Notes: generated from the letters alone by a model not told the origin. 64,000 bases of DNA from Hyphomonas johnsonii MHS-2 (GCF_000685275.1 NZ_ARYK01000004.1:300995-364994); one strand, 5' to 3'; shown: positions 17,112-28,283, numbered from the stretch's first letter. Numbers and translations: made by a program.

Positions 17112-17405
17112 ATGGCCGCCATCCTTGATGTGATTCTCTTCCTCCTGCGGATCGCCACCTACATAATCATCGTCCAGGCCATCATGTCCTGGCTGGTCGC
17201 GTTCAAGGTCCTGTCGATCAGCAACCCGACCGTGCGCAACATCTGGGGTGGCCTCGAACGCATCACCGAGCCGGTCTACGCACCGATCCGGCGGATCCTG
17301 CCGCCAATGGGCGGCCTCGACCTGACGCCGATGGCCGTGCTGCTGCTGATCTTCTTCCTTGAGCGGCTGATCGTGCGTTACGCCTACAGCATCGCGCCCT
17401 TCTAG
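17112..17405 (+). CDS. YggT family membrane protein
   Basis: A 97-residue inner-membrane protein with two hydrophobic segments and the family's central signature: [20 protein letters not shown] followed by the [12 protein letters not shown] motif. The YggT family is widely conserved next to DUF167 genes; it has been linked to osmotic stress and cell-division/photosynthetic membrane organisation, with no assigned chemistry. It begins the four-gene set yggT-DUF167-folD-HNH with gaps of 3, -4 and -4 bp. This set is clearly one transcription unit. Confidence 0.92.
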   Translation: MAAILDVILFLLRIATYIIIVQAIMSWLVAFKVLSISNPTVRNIWGGLERITEPVYAPIRRILPPMGGLDLTPMAVLLLIFFLERLIVRYAYSIAPF

Positions 17406-17408
17406 GCG

Positions 17409-17690
17409 ATGCACCGCCTGACGGTCCGCGTGCAGCCGAATGCATCGGCCGATCGGATAGAAGGCCCCGAGACAGATGCCGCCGGGCGGCGCTACCTCAA
17501 GGTCCGCGTGCGCGCCGTTCCCGAAGACGGCAAGGCCAATGCCGCTGTCGAAAAACTGATCGCCAAGCATCTCGGCCTGCCAAAGTCCGCCGTCAGGGTG
17601 GTGACGGGTGGCAAGAACCGGTTAAAAGGCCTCGACATAGACGGGCCGCCGGACATCGCCGGCACATTGACGAGGTTGATGCAGGAATGA
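17409..17690 (+). CDS. DUF167 (YggU-like) family protein
   Basis: A 93-residue protein of the DUF167 alpha/beta fold, seen in the conserved pattern [33 protein letters not shown] (the family's hallmark) and [16 protein letters not shown]. Function unknown. Starts 3 bp after yggT and ends by overlapping the folD start (ATGA at 17687), so translation is probably coupled. Confidence 0.92.
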   Translation: MHRLTVRVQPNASADRIEGPETDAAGRRYLKVRVRAVPEDGKANAAVEKLIAKHLGLPKSAVRVVTGGKNRLKGLDIDGPPDIAGTLTRLMQE

Positions 17691-18574
17691 GCGCAGGCAG
17701 GATTGACGGAACCAGCGTGGCCAAGGGCGTACGGGCGAATGTCGCCGAAGCGGTCGGCGCGCTGCCGGGCCAGCCCGGCCTCGCGGTTGTCCTTGTCGGT
17801 GAAGACCCTGCCAGCCAGGTCTATGTCCGGTCCAAGGTCCGCCTCACCGAAGAGGCCGGCATGGTCTCTGTCCACCACCAGCTGCCCGCCACCGCCACAC
17901 AGGCCGAGGTCGAAGACCTCATCGCCCGGCTCAACGCCGATCCTGCGATTGACGGCATCCTGCTCCAGCTGCCGCTGCCCAAGGGCCTCGACGAGCACAG
18001 CGCCATCGAGTGCATCGCCCCGGACAAGGATGTCGATGGCCTCACCGAAACCTCCGCCGGGCGTCTCGTGCTCGGCAAGCCGGGCCTGCGCCCCTGCACG
18101 CCGACCGGCTGCGTCATCCTCGCGAAAAGCGCCCTCGGCGACGATCTCTCCGGCAAGCATGTCGTCGTCATCGGGCGCTCGATCCTGGTCGGCAAGCCGG
18201 CCGCGCTGCTCTTCCTCGCCGAGAATTGCACCGTGACCATCGCGCACAGCCGCACGGCAGACCTGCCGGCCGTCTGCCGCACGGCCGACATTCTCGTGCC
18301 GGCTGTCGGGCGCCCCAACATGGTCAAGGGCGACTGGCTGAAGCCCGGCGCCACGCTCGTCGATGTCGGCATCAACCGCATCCCGGCGCCCGAGAAGGGT
18401 GAAGGCAAGACGCGCCTCGTCGGCGATGCCGATTTTGCCAGCTGTGAACCGGTGGCCGCCCATATCACGCCCGTGCCCGGCGGTGTCGGCCCGATGACCA
18501 TTGCCTGCCTGTTGCGCAACACGGTCCTTGCCGCCTGCGCCCGGCGCGGATGGGATGTGCCGGAGGGCCTGTGA
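17687..18574 (+). CDS. folD: Bifunctional methylenetetrahydrofolate dehydrogenase/cyclohydrolase
   Basis: Interconverts 5,10-methylene-THF, methenyl-THF and 10-formyl-THF using NADP, supplying one-carbon units for purine and formylmethionine synthesis. The 295-residue sequence keeps the catalytic Tyr and Lys in [15 protein letters not shown] (about 46-60), the PCTPTGCV motif, the cofactor loop [14 protein letters not shown] and the C-terminal [15 protein letters not shown]. The start overlaps the stop of the DUF167 gene by 4 bp, and the end overlaps the HNH gene by 4 bp. Confidence 0.97.
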   Translation: MSAGRIDGTSVAKGVRANVAEAVGALPGQPGLAVVLVGEDPASQVYVRSKVRLTEEAGMVSVHHQLPATATQAEVEDLIARLNADPAIDGILLQLPLPKGLDEHSAIECIAPDKDVDGLTETSAGRLVLGKPGLRPCTPTGCVILAKSALGDDLSGKHVVVIGRSILVGKPAALLFLAENCTVTIAHSRTADLPAVCRTADILVPAVGRPNMVKGDWLKPGATLVDVGINRIPAPEKGEGKTRLVGDADFASCEPVAAHITPVPGGVGPMTIACLLRNTVLAACARRGWDVPEGL

Positions 18575-18819
18575 GCCAGGAGTTCGCGCCTCCCGCTACC
18601 AAGCTGTTCCAGCGCCTCTGGCAGGCGCAGGGCGGCACGTGCGCCCTCTGCGGCAAGCCGATGCCGTCGACGCGATTCGAAGTCGGCCATGCCACGGTCT
18701 GGAAGAAACAGCGCCCGACCTTCGACCATATCCACGCCCTGGCGCGGGGCGGGCCGGATACCGAGGCCAATCTCCAGCTCGCCCATGCCGTCTGCAACCG
18801 GCGCAAGGGCAGGGGCTAA
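18571..18819 (+). CDS. HNH endonuclease-like protein
   Basis: An 82-residue HNH domain. The zinc-binding and catalytic parts are CALCGKPM (residues about 24-31), [20 protein letters not shown] with the central His and Asn, and VCNRRKG. The GTG start at 18571 overlaps the folD stop (GTGA) and has a strong ribosome site GGAGGG at 18562-18567; the frame extends upstream to 18550 without support. Solitary HNH proteins of this size can be nicking nucleases or non-phage housekeeping factors, and no toxin partner is seen. Confidence 0.8.
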   Translation: MSQEFAPPATKLFQRLWQAQGGTCALCGKPMPSTRFEVGHATVWKKQRPTFDHIHALARGGPDTEANLQLAHAVCNRRKGRG

Positions 18820-18905
18820 AGCGGCGGGCCGGAACCGGGAGGGCCGGTTTTCGGGTACCTGCCGCGACACTCCAGAAATCTGCAGCGCCCGGCTTGCAGG
18901 GGGCT

Positions 18906-19379
18906 CTAGGCCTTCTCTGCCGCCTTCGCTGCGGCGCCCCGCTCCATCACGTAGCGCGGGCCGGGGCCGAGGCGTGCCGCCCGGTCCTCCGGATTGTACA
19001 GCGCGCAATTTGACAGTGACAGGCAACCGCACCCGATGCACCCGTCCAGCCGGTCGCGGGTCAGCTGCAGCCGTTCGATCTGCGCGTCCAGCCGTTCGCG
19101 GAACCGGGCACTGATCTTCGTCCAGTCGGCCTTGGTCGGCGTGCGCTCCTGCGGCAGGTCCGCCAGCAGGTCGGCAATCTCTGCCACGCTGAACCCGATC
19201 TGCTGGGCAATCATCACGAATGACAGGCGCCGCACGTCCGAGCGCAGGAAGCGGCGTTGCCCGCCGGCATTGCGCATCGCCCGGATCAGCCCCTTGTCTT
19301 CGTAGAAACGGATGGCGGACACTGACACGCCGGTGCGCGCAGCCAGCTGGCCGATGGGGATCAGGTCAGTCGTTTTCAT
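18906..19379 (-). CDS. soxR: Redox-sensitive transcriptional activator SoxR
   Basis: A 157-residue MerR-family regulator that senses redox-active compounds through a [2Fe-2S] cluster. The N-terminal HTH begins IPIGQLAARTGVSVSAIRFY and GGQRRFLRSDV; the long dimer helix follows; the cluster ligands are CIGCGCLSLSNC (C-x2-C-x-C-x5-C, about residues 119-130). The start ATG is at 19379. It is divergent from the VOC gene at 19493, and a SoxR-type site lies between them at 19406-19436. In alphaproteobacteria SoxR usually controls nearby genes itself rather than through SoxS; no soxS is here. Confidence 0.94.
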   Translation of the reverse strand: MKTTDLIPIGQLAARTGVSVSAIRFYEDKGLIRAMRNAGGQRRFLRSDVRRLSFVMIAQQIGFSVAEIADLLADLPQERTPTKADWTKISARFRERLDAQIERLQLTRDRLDGCIGCGCLSLSNCALYNPEDRAARLGPGPRYVMERGAAAKAAEKA

Positions 19380-19405
19380 GCCGGATGAATTAGCAAAGAA
19401 ATAGC

Positions 19406-19436
19406 TTGACCTCAAGTAAGGTTTAGGAATTATCAG
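19406..19436 (+). promoter_or_regulatory. SoxR-activated promoter with 19-bp spacer
   Basis: A -35 TTGACC (19406-19411) and -10 TATCAG (19431-19436) are 19 bp apart, the over-long spacing typical of MerR-family activated promoters. The spacer begins with an ACCTCAAGT core, as in the E. coli soxS operator, and GGAATTAT at the end also agrees. The partial dyad is ACCT (19409-19412) with AGGT (19419-19422). It points to the VOC gene at 19493. Confidence 0.8.
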
Positions 19437-19492
19437 GGAGGTCCACCAACTGGATGCGGGCGCCTGCCCGCTCAAAGAGAAGGACCAAACCC

Positions 19493-19876
19493 ATGGCCAC
19501 AGGCACACTCGAACACGTCAACATCACCGTCAGCGACATCGACCGCACCGCGCGCATGCTGGAGCGTATCTTCGGCTGGCATGTCCGCTGGAAGGGCCCG
19601 TCCAAGGACAATGGCATCACGGCCCATGTCGGCACCGACAGCGCCTATATCGCGCTCTATTCGACCGGCAAGACCGACGCGCGGGACCAGGCCACCTACC
19701 ATACGCAAGGCGGCCTCAACCATGTCGGCGTCCTCGTTGACGACCTTGCCGCCGCTGAACGCCGCGTCCTGGACGCCGGGCTCGTCACGCATTCCCACCA
19801 GACCTACGATCCCGGCAGCCGCTTCTATTTCCACGACTATGACGATGTCGAATATGAAGTGGTGTCCTATGCCTGA
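19493..19876 (+). CDS. VOC family protein, likely SoxR target
   Basis: A 127-residue single VOC/glyoxalase-like domain. Key strands are EHVNITVSDIDRTARMLERI (first metal His is in EHVN), GLNHVGVLVDDLAAAERR (second His) and YFHDYDDVEYEVVSY (Glu near the end), so the three-ligand His/His/Glu set is retained and the protein could bind metal. Preceded by GAGAAGGACC before the ATG at 19493. Under the SoxR-type promoter 57 bp upstream, so it may modify or sequester a redox-active toxicant. The substrate is unknown. Confidence 0.85.
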   Translation: MATGTLEHVNITVSDIDRTARMLERIFGWHVRWKGPSKDNGITAHVGTDSAYIALYSTGKTDARDQATYHTQGGLNHVGVLVDDLAAAERRVLDAGLVTHSHQTYDPGSRFYFHDYDDVEYEVVSYA

Positions 19877-19882
19877 ACGCGT

Positions 19883-19914
19883 CAGGCCCGGCCTCCCAAG
19901 GGACGCCGGGCCTG
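19883..19914 (+). terminator. Strong hairpin after VOC gene, probable terminator
   Basis: A perfect 10-bp GC-rich stem, CAGGCCCGGC (19883-19892) with GCCGGGCCTG (19905-19914), and a 12-nt loop, 6 nt past the VOC stop. The T-run is missing, so it may act in both directions or with Rho. Confidence 0.6.
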
Positions 19915-19941
19915 CAATCAGGTTATCGATATCCGGGGCAG

Positions 19942-20172
19942 TCAGCCGGGTGAGTCATCCGGCCCATCGGCAATGTCCTGGATGACGTCGCCAGTGGTTT
20001 CAGCCGTCTCGTTGGCGGCCCTGGCCGCGTTTTCCGGCAGGTTGCCCAGCGCCACGTCCATGCGCGCGCCAGCGCGCTCGAACGAGCCTTCCTGGATGTA
20101 GAACACGCCCAGTGTCGCGAGAAAGGCGACGCAGATGACCGCCACGATGGTGGTGAATATGTTCAGGCGCAT
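19942..20172 (-). CDS. Small single-pass membrane protein, unknown function
   Basis: A 76-residue protein with one N-terminal hydrophobic segment (residues 5-25, IFTTIVAVICVAFLATLGVFY) and an acidic, Ala/Asn/Asp-rich tail ending IADGPDDSPG. No family recognised; the tail looks flexible and periplasmic. Ribosome site (AGGAACCGG region) precedes the ATG at 20172. It could be an envelope stress or division accessory factor, but nothing in the sequence decides. Confidence 0.55.
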   Translation of the reverse strand: MRLNIFTTIVAVICVAFLATLGVFYIQEGSFERAGARMDVALGNLPENAARAANETAETTGDVIQDIADGPDDSPG

Positions 20173-20243
20173 GGCCGGTTCCTTTCGCGTGTCTGGAATG
20201 AACCCTACGCCCTGGCCGGCCGGACGTTCCGCCTGCGTCGCGA

Positions 20244-21392
20244 TCAGGGCGCGCCTGCAGCGGATGGCAGCGGGCCGACATAGCGCGCCCGCGGCCGGAT
20301 CAGCGATCCGGTCTCGATCTGCTCCATCGCGTGGCCCAGCCAGCCGATCGACCGCCCGATGGCGAAGACGGCGAATGCGGCATCGTCCGGCAGGGAAAAG
20401 CGCTGCGCCATCGCGCCGATGGCCAGGTCGACATTCGGTTGTTCGCCGGTCTCTGCCGCGACCGCCGCCTGCAGGGCCGTGGCCGGGCCGGACGGCGTGA
20501 ACCGCGCCAGCAGTTCGGCGGCGCGCGGGTCGCCGTCCGGGTAGAGCGGGTGGCCGAAACCGGGCAGGGCGCGTCCCTCATCCAGCCGGGCCCGCACGGC
20601 CCCCGCCGCACCCAGCGCCGCTGCCTCGAGGAGGAATGTTCCCACTCCCGTCACTGCCCCGCCATGCAGCGGCCCTGACAGGGTCGACAGGCCCGCCAGC
20701 GCGCAGGCCGGCAGTGACGCACCGGTCGAGGCGGCCACCCGCGCCGAAAAGGTCGAGGCGTTGAGTTCATGGTCCAGCAGCAGCACAAGTGCGCGGCGCA
20801 CCATGTCCGCGCCGTCCGCATCCAGGCCCCAGGCCTCGCCCAGCCGCACATGCGCCGGCCCCTCGCCCCGCCCATCGCAGGCGGCATCCACCAGCGTTTC
20901 CACCACCGTGGCGGCATCCACCGCCAGCATCGCCCGCGCCCGGCCGCGCGCATGCGGGGCCGCGCCGGCGCGCCGGGCCAGCGCCATGAACAGGCGCGCC
21001 TTCAACGGGCCGTGTTCAGCTGGTTGCGGGTCGGATCGCGGGGCATAGTCCGCCGCCCAGAAATGCGCCGCCGCCGATTCCAGCGTGGCCGCCTGCGACA
21101 GCGCGATGGCGTCGACGCCCCGGTAGCAGGGCCGGCCATTGGCAATCACGGTCAGCTTCGAGGTCAGCACCGGTTCGCCCCAGGCAATCGTGGCCCGGGC
21201 AATTTCGGCCGTCCGCTTCGGTCCGGACCGGCTTGCCGCCAGCCGCTCGACATCCTCGGCGCTGTACAGCGAGCGGCGCGGGTCGTCCGGGTCAGGCCGG
21301 GCCTCCAGCCGCCCCCGGCTGACATAGGCATACAGGGTCTGCGGCCTCACGCCGAGCAGGCGGATGGCCTCCGCCGAGTGGATCCACGCCAT
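20244..21392 (-). CDS. Citrate synthase-family protein with N-terminal helix-turn-helix domain
   Basis: A 382-residue fusion. Residues 1-60 are a MerR/excisionase-like HTH (IHSAEAIRLLGVRPQTLYAY, then RRSLYSAEDVERLA). The rest is a citrate synthase domain: DHELNASTFSARVA (first catalytic His), GFGHPLYPDGDPRAA (second His), NVDLAIGAM with the catalytic Asp, and GRSIGWLGHAMEQ with the carboxylate-binding Arg. All catalytic positions are present, so it may be an active enzyme that also binds DNA, or a metabolite-sensing regulator. It is divergent from a second citrate synthase-like gene across an 88-bp gap that contains ATTGAT repeats. Confidence 0.85.
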   Translation of the reverse strand: MAWIHSAEAIRLLGVRPQTLYAYVSRGRLEARPDPDDPRRSLYSAEDVERLAASRSGPKRTAEIARATIAWGEPVLTSKLTVIANGRPCYRGVDAIALSQAATLESAAAHFWAADYAPRSDPQPAEHGPLKARLFMALARRAGAAPHARGRARAMLAVDAATVVETLVDAACDGRGEGPAHVRLGEAWGLDADGADMVRRALVLLLDHELNASTFSARVAASTGASLPACALAGLSTLSGPLHGGAVTGVGTFLLEAAALGAAGAVRARLDEGRALPGFGHPLYPDGDPRAAELLARFTPSGPATALQAAVAAETGEQPNVDLAIGAMAQRFSLPDDAAFAVFAIGRSIGWLGHAMEQIETGSLIRPRARYVGPLPSAAGAP

Positions 21393-21404
21393 GAAATGCC
21401 TCAC

Positions 21405-21429
21405 ATTGATTATATTGATCAAGATTGAC
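21405..21429. promoter_or_regulatory. Triple ATTGAY direct repeat with TTGATCAA palindrome
   Basis: ATTGAT occurs at 21405 and 21414, and ATTGAC at 21424, at 9- and 10-bp spacing; the dyad TTGATCAA is at 21416-21423. It lies in the 88-bp space between the divergent citrate synthase genes and is the best candidate for the HTH domain's own target. Regular helical spacing supports binding on one DNA face. Regulator and function inferred. Confidence 0.5.
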
Positions 21430-21480
21430 GATACACGATCCCGCAGCGATCTCCAGACCTGAAATCAAAGGAGAATACAG

Positions 21481-22572
21481 ATGAGCCAGGGTCTTGATGA
21501 CGTGATTGCCGCTGAAACCCGCCTGTCATCGGTTGACGGCGCGCGAGGTGTTCTGGTGGTCAAGGGCTTCTCGCTCGACCAGATCGCAGGCCACAAACGG
21601 TTCGAGGACGTGGCCTGGCTGCTGCTGGGCGGCCTGATCGACGCCCTGCCGGATGCGGCCACCTTTGCGGCCCGCCTCGGCGCCGCGCGGCGCGAGATCT
21701 TCACCCTCGTGCCCTATATTGATGACGCACTGCTCGCCCTGCCACCGATGGACGGCGTGCGCGCGATCATCGCCCGGATCGCGGATGGTGAGGACCTCGT
21801 CACGGTGACCCGCCTGCTCGCGGCGCCCGCTGTGCTGCTGCCGGCCTTCCTGCGCCGCCGGCAGGGCCTTGCCCCCATCGCGCCCGACCCGTCCGCCTCC
21901 CACGCCGCCGACATGCTCCACATGCTGACAGGCGAGACCCCGCCTGCAGATGTCGCCGGCGCCCTCGACACCTATCTCGTCACGGTTGCCGACCACGGCC
22001 TCAATGCCTCGACCTTCGCCGCCCGCGTTGTCGCCTCCACCTGGTCGGGGCTTACGTCATCGGTCCTGGCCGGCCTTGCCGCGCTCAAGGGGCCGCTGCA
22101 CGGCGGTGCACCCGGGCCGATCATTGCCATGCTGGACGGTATCGCCACGCCGGAGAATGCCGAACCCTGGATCGAGGCGGCGCTGGCGCGCGGCGACCGG
22201 CTGATGGGCTTCGGCCACCGCATCTACAAGGTGCGCGACCCGCGCGCGGATGCCCTGAAGGCGGCCGTAAGGCGCATGGCCGCCGGCTCCAGCGTCCTGC
22301 CGGGCCGCCTCAAGCTGGCCGAAGCCGTCGAACGGGCCGCCCTCAGGATCCTGCATGATCACAAGCCTGACAGGCCGCTTGATGTGAATGTGGAATTCTA
22401 CACCGCGCTCCTGCTCGAAGCGCTCGGTTTCCCGGCTGATGCCTTCACGGCGGTGTTTGCCACGGGCCGCACGGCCGGCTGGCTGGCGCATGCCCGCGAG
22501 CAGCGCCTCACCGGGCGCTTGATCCGCCCGCAATCAGCCTATGTCGGACCCGCGCCCGCCGAAGCGGCCTGA
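21481..22572 (+). CDS. Citrate synthase/methylcitrate synthase-like enzyme
   Basis: A 363-residue citrate synthase-family protein that should condense acetyl-CoA or propionyl-CoA with oxaloacetate. Catalytic histidines are in DHGLNASTFAARVV and GFGHRIYKVRDPRAD. At the catalytic Asp position it reads NVEFYTALL, a Glu instead of the usual Asp of NVDFYS. The carboxylate-binding Arg is in GRTAGWLAHAREQ. Ribosome site AAAGGAG precedes the ATG. It is divergent from the HTH-citrate synthase and converges on secA. This is not the only type of citrate synthase such a genome would carry, so it may serve propionate or another branch. Confidence 0.85.
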   Translation: MSQGLDDVIAAETRLSSVDGARGVLVVKGFSLDQIAGHKRFEDVAWLLLGGLIDALPDAATFAARLGAARREIFTLVPYIDDALLALPPMDGVRAIIARIADGEDLVTVTRLLAAPAVLLPAFLRRRQGLAPIAPDPSASHAADMLHMLTGETPPADVAGALDTYLVTVADHGLNASTFAARVVASTWSGLTSSVLAGLAALKGPLHGGAPGPIIAMLDGIATPENAEPWIEAALARGDRLMGFGHRIYKVRDPRADALKAAVRRMAAGSSVLPGRLKLAEAVERAALRILHDHKPDRPLDVNVEFYTALLLEALGFPADAFTAVFATGRTAGWLAHAREQRLTGRLIRPQSAYVGPAPAEAA

Positions 22573-22576
22573 CGGA

Positions 22577-25309
<2,733 letters not shown>

Positions 25310-25496
25310 GTCAGGCGGCACCAATCGATCTGGGCAGGTAAAAGTGTCATCCCGCCAATTGCCTATGACAGGACATTCGCAGCATCACCCGCAGCGGTTA
25401 CACTGGCCGAACCCTCTCGACCAGCGTGCGGGTCAGACTTAAGAACGCTGTTATAGTGTGTCAATGCGATGCCATCAGCGATCACGGGAGTATATC

Positions 25497-26447
25497 GTGC
25501 AGTTTTTTAACACGCATAGGGCTGGTTGGGCATGGCTGGCAGCCGCTATGGCCCTGCTTCTGCTGGCTGCCTGCGCCAAGGGCGGGGAAGAGGAAGTGCC
25601 GGTCGTGGTCGACGGCGCGGCCGCCGCCACGGTCAACGGCCAGAAAATCTATGTCAGTGATGTCGAATTGGAGGCCGTCGCGCGTGGCCTCATCTCCGCC
25701 GGCGAGACGTTCGGCCCGAAGGATGCCAGCTACAAGCTCATCCTCAACCAGCTGATCGACCAGAAGCTGATGGCACAGGAAGCCGTCCGCCGCGGCCTTG
25801 ACCAGGATCCGGCCTCCCTGCGGCGCCTCGAAATGGCCCGCGAGCGGATTCTCGGCAACCTTCTGGTGGAAGACATGGTCGCCCGCGAAGTGACCGACGA
25901 GACCATCGACAGGATGTATGCCGAACAGGCCAGCCTCCAGCAGGCCAATGACGAAGTCTCGATCGCCCACATCCTGGTGGCGACCGAGGCAGAGGCGCAG
26001 GACATCTACGACCGGATCCAGGCCGGTGAGAGTTTCGAGAACATGGTGCGCAGCCATTCCACCGACAGCGCAACGCGCATGGAGAATGGCGACCTTGGCT
26101 ATGTCTCGCCCAATGACCAGCCTGACCCCTTTCCGGTCATGATTGCCGACACGCCGGTCGGCCAGGTGTCGAAGCCGTTCAAGGGCGCCGACGGCTGGCA
26201 CATCCTGAAGGTCAAGGACCGGCGCACCCGTGCGCCCAAGACACGCGACGAAATGCGGCCTGAAATCGTCACCTTCCTCACGCTCAACCGGATCAGCCAG
26301 ATCCTGCGCGAACTGCGCACCGAGGCGGTGATCCAGGAAGGCTCGACCGCGTCGGTCACCATTCCGGCCCGCCAGCTCGACATCAGGGAAGACTCCCTGC
26401 CACCCGAGCCTGCTCCTGCCGATGCTCCTGAAGGAAACGAATTGTGA
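25497..26447 (+). CDS. Parvulin-type peptidyl-prolyl cis-trans isomerase lipoprotein (SurA/PrsA-like)
   Basis: A 316-residue periplasmic folding factor. The GTG start at 25497 has the ribosome site GGGAG and gives a lipoprotein signal ending LLLLAACAKGG, so it is tethered to a membrane. A SurA-N-like helical part (about 40-140) is followed by the rotamase domain with VSIAHILVATEAEAQ, GESFENMVRSHSTDSA and GDLGYVSPND (about 150-245). The prominent HILV and GDLGYV motifs are those of parvulins. It starts a four-gene run with argJ, mutT and flp (each stop overlaps the next start), which is an unusual mixture. Confidence 0.9.
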   Translation: MQFFNTHRAGWAWLAAAMALLLLAACAKGGEEEVPVVVDGAAAATVNGQKIYVSDVELEAVARGLISAGETFGPKDASYKLILNQLIDQKLMAQEAVRRGLDQDPASLRRLEMARERILGNLLVEDMVAREVTDETIDRMYAEQASLQQANDEVSIAHILVATEAEAQDIYDRIQAGESFENMVRSHSTDSATRMENGDLGYVSPNDQPDPFPVMIADTPVGQVSKPFKGADGWHILKVKDRRTRAPKTRDEMRPEIVTFLTLNRISQILRELRTEAVIQEGSTASVTIPARQLDIREDSLPPEPAPADAPEGNEL

Positions 26448-27694
26448 AATTGATCCCATCGCCGTTTGCGCCGCCAGCCTTTCCCAGCCTGCCGGCCGTC
26501 CGGGGCGTGCGCGCCGCCACCGCCTCACGCGGCTTCTATGCCCGTCGCGGCATCGAACGCGACGACGTGTTCTTGTTTGCCTTCGACGCGGGCACGGCCT
26601 GCGCCGGCGTGTTCACCCGGTCGCACACGGCGTCTGCCGATGTCCTCTGGTGCCGTGAGGCGCTGAAACAGGGCGGCGGCACGGCCCGGGCCCTGATCGC
26701 CAATTCCGGCAATTCGAACGCCTTTACCGGCCCGAAGGGCGTCGAGAAGAATGACGCCACCCTGAAGGCCCTCGCGGCCAGCCTCAACGTGCCGCGCGAG
26801 TCCTGTTTCCTGGCCGCCACAGGCGTGATCGGCGAACCGCTGGCAGACCCGAACTATGTCGGCGCCATCGTGCCGGACCTGGAACAGCGCCTCGGCGCGC
26901 CGGACTGGGAGGCCTGCGCGCGGGCCTTCATGACCACCGACACCTATCCCAAGGCGTCCGGCCGCACCGTGGACCTGGCCGGCGCGCCGACCCGGTTTGC
27001 CGGCATTGCCAAGGGCTCCGGCATGATCGCGCCCAACATGGCGACCATGCTGGCCTATGTCTTCACCGACGCGGCGGTCGCCCCGGACGTGCTGCAGGCC
27101 CTGCTGGAAGAGATTGCCGACGAGACGTTCAATGCGATCACGGTCGACGGCGATACCTCGACATCCGACACGCTGATGGTGTTCGCCACCGGCGCCAATC
27201 GCGAGCCGGTCATCGCCAGCCGCGACGACGCGCGGTTTGCCGCCTTCGCGGCGGCCCTGCATGCCACCTGCCTCGACCTCGCCCTGCAGGTCGTCAAGGA
27301 CGGGGAAGGGGCCAGCAAGTTCGTCACCGTCCGCGTCGAAGGGGCCGTATCGCGCCTCTCGGCCAAGACCATCGCCTGCCACATCGCCAATTCACCGCTG
27401 ATCAAGACCGCCATGGCGGCTGGCGACGCCAATTGGGGCCGCGTGGTCATGGCGGTTGGCAAGTCGCTGGAACCGATCAGCCAGGAGCGCCTGTCGATCT
27501 GGTTCGATGGTGTCCTCGTTGCCGAGAATGGCGCGCGCGCACCCGGTTATGACGAGGCGGCGGCCAGCGCCGTGTTCGCGCAGCCGGAATTCACCATCCG
27601 GGTCGACGTCGGGGTCGGCGAGTGCGCCACCCAGGTCTGGACCTGCGATCTCACCCACGGCTATGTCGACATCAACGGTGCCTACCGGACATGA
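26444..27694 (+). CDS. argJ: Bifunctional ornithine acetyltransferase / N-acetylglutamate synthase
   Basis: Arginine biosynthesis: moves the acetyl group from N-acetylornithine to glutamate, recycling it. The 416-residue protein is made as a precursor that cuts itself before the nucleophilic Thr in KGSGMIAPNMATMLAYVF (about residue 195), giving alpha and beta chains. Other family motifs are SGNSNAFTG, AATGVIGEPL and DVNWGR-like DANWGRVVMAVG. The GTG start overlaps the PPIase stop. Downstream mutT starts within its stop codon. Confidence 0.97.
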   Translation: MKLIPSPFAPPAFPSLPAVRGVRAATASRGFYARRGIERDDVFLFAFDAGTACAGVFTRSHTASADVLWCREALKQGGGTARALIANSGNSNAFTGPKGVEKNDATLKALAASLNVPRESCFLAATGVIGEPLADPNYVGAIVPDLEQRLGAPDWEACARAFMTTDTYPKASGRTVDLAGAPTRFAGIAKGSGMIAPNMATMLAYVFTDAAVAPDVLQALLEEIADETFNAITVDGDTSTSDTLMVFATGANREPVIASRDDARFAAFAAALHATCLDLALQVVKDGEGASKFVTVRVEGAVSRLSAKTIACHIANSPLIKTAMAAGDANWGRVVMAVGKSLEPISQERLSIWFDGVLVAENGARAPGYDEAAASAVFAQPEFTIRVDVGVGECATQVWTCDLTHGYVDINGAYRT

Positions 27695-28092
27695 CACGCC
27701 CGCTGGTGCTGGTCGTCGCGGCGGCGCTTTACGATTCGGAAGGCCGGATACTTCTCGCCCAGCGCCCGGCCGGCAAGGCAATGGCCGGTCTCTGGGAATT
27801 CCCGGGCGGCAAGGTCGAGGCCGGCGAGACGCCCGAGCATGCCCTGGTGCGCGAACTGCGCGAGGAATTGGCGATCATGGTTGACGAATCCTTGCTCGAA
27901 CCCCTCACTTTCACGAGTTTTGCCTATCCTGACTTTCACCTTTTGATGCCACTCTACAGGTGTTGTGCCTGGTCCGGCGAACCGCAACCTGCTGAAGGGC
28001 AATCGCTTGCCTGGGTCGCGCCAAGGGATTTGCATGACTATCCGGCGCCTGCGGCAGACATTCCGCTGTTCGATGTGCTCTCGGATAACTGA
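27691..28092 (+). CDS. mutT: MutT-type Nudix hydrolase (8-oxo-dGTP diphosphatase-like)
   Basis: A 133-residue Nudix protein that sanitises the nucleotide pool by hydrolysing 8-oxo-dGTP. The Nudix box (residues 37-59) reads GGKVEAGETPEHALVREL and then REEL, matching G-x5-E-x7-REUxEE. The N-terminal ALYDSEGRILLAQRP and the QSLAWVAPRDL of the C-terminal half are MutT-like. The ATG at 27691 overlaps the argJ stop (ATGA). The stop overlaps the next start by 1 nt (TGATG). Confidence 0.93.
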   Translation: MTRPLVLVVAAALYDSEGRILLAQRPAGKAMAGLWEFPGGKVEAGETPEHALVRELREELAIMVDESLLEPLTFTSFAYPDFHLLMPLYRCCAWSGEPQPAEGQSLAWVAPRDLHDYPAPAADIPLFDVLSDN

Positions 28093-28280
28093 TGGGAGAC
28101 AGAGCGGTGCTGGGAACACTTTTTTCGCGATACGCCTCCGACGAAGGGGGCGCAACGGCCATCGAATACGGGCTTCTGCTGGCCCTGATGGCGCTCGCGC
28201 TGATCAGCGGTATCGGCTCGCTCGGCGAAGCGACCGGCGATTCCTTCCAGAACACCAACGATTCCATCGAATCCGCCTAG
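28092..28280 (+). CDS. Flp/Fap-type pilin component, orphan
   Basis: A 62-residue type IVb (Flp) prepilin. A short positively charged leader (residues 1-19) ends in EGG, with the likely prepilin-peptidase cut before ATAIEYGLLLALMALALIS. Mature positions A1, E5 and Y6 are the conserved Flp set. The ATG overlaps the mutT stop. No Tad assembly genes (tadA, rcpA, cpaB) are in the window, so the pilin relies on a distant apparatus if used at all. Single-copy orphan Flp genes of this kind are common in alphaproteobacteria. Confidence 0.88.
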   Translation: MGDRAVLGTLFSRYASDEGGATAIEYGLLLALMALALISGIGSLGEATGDSFQNTNDSIESA

Positions 28281-28283
28281 GCG

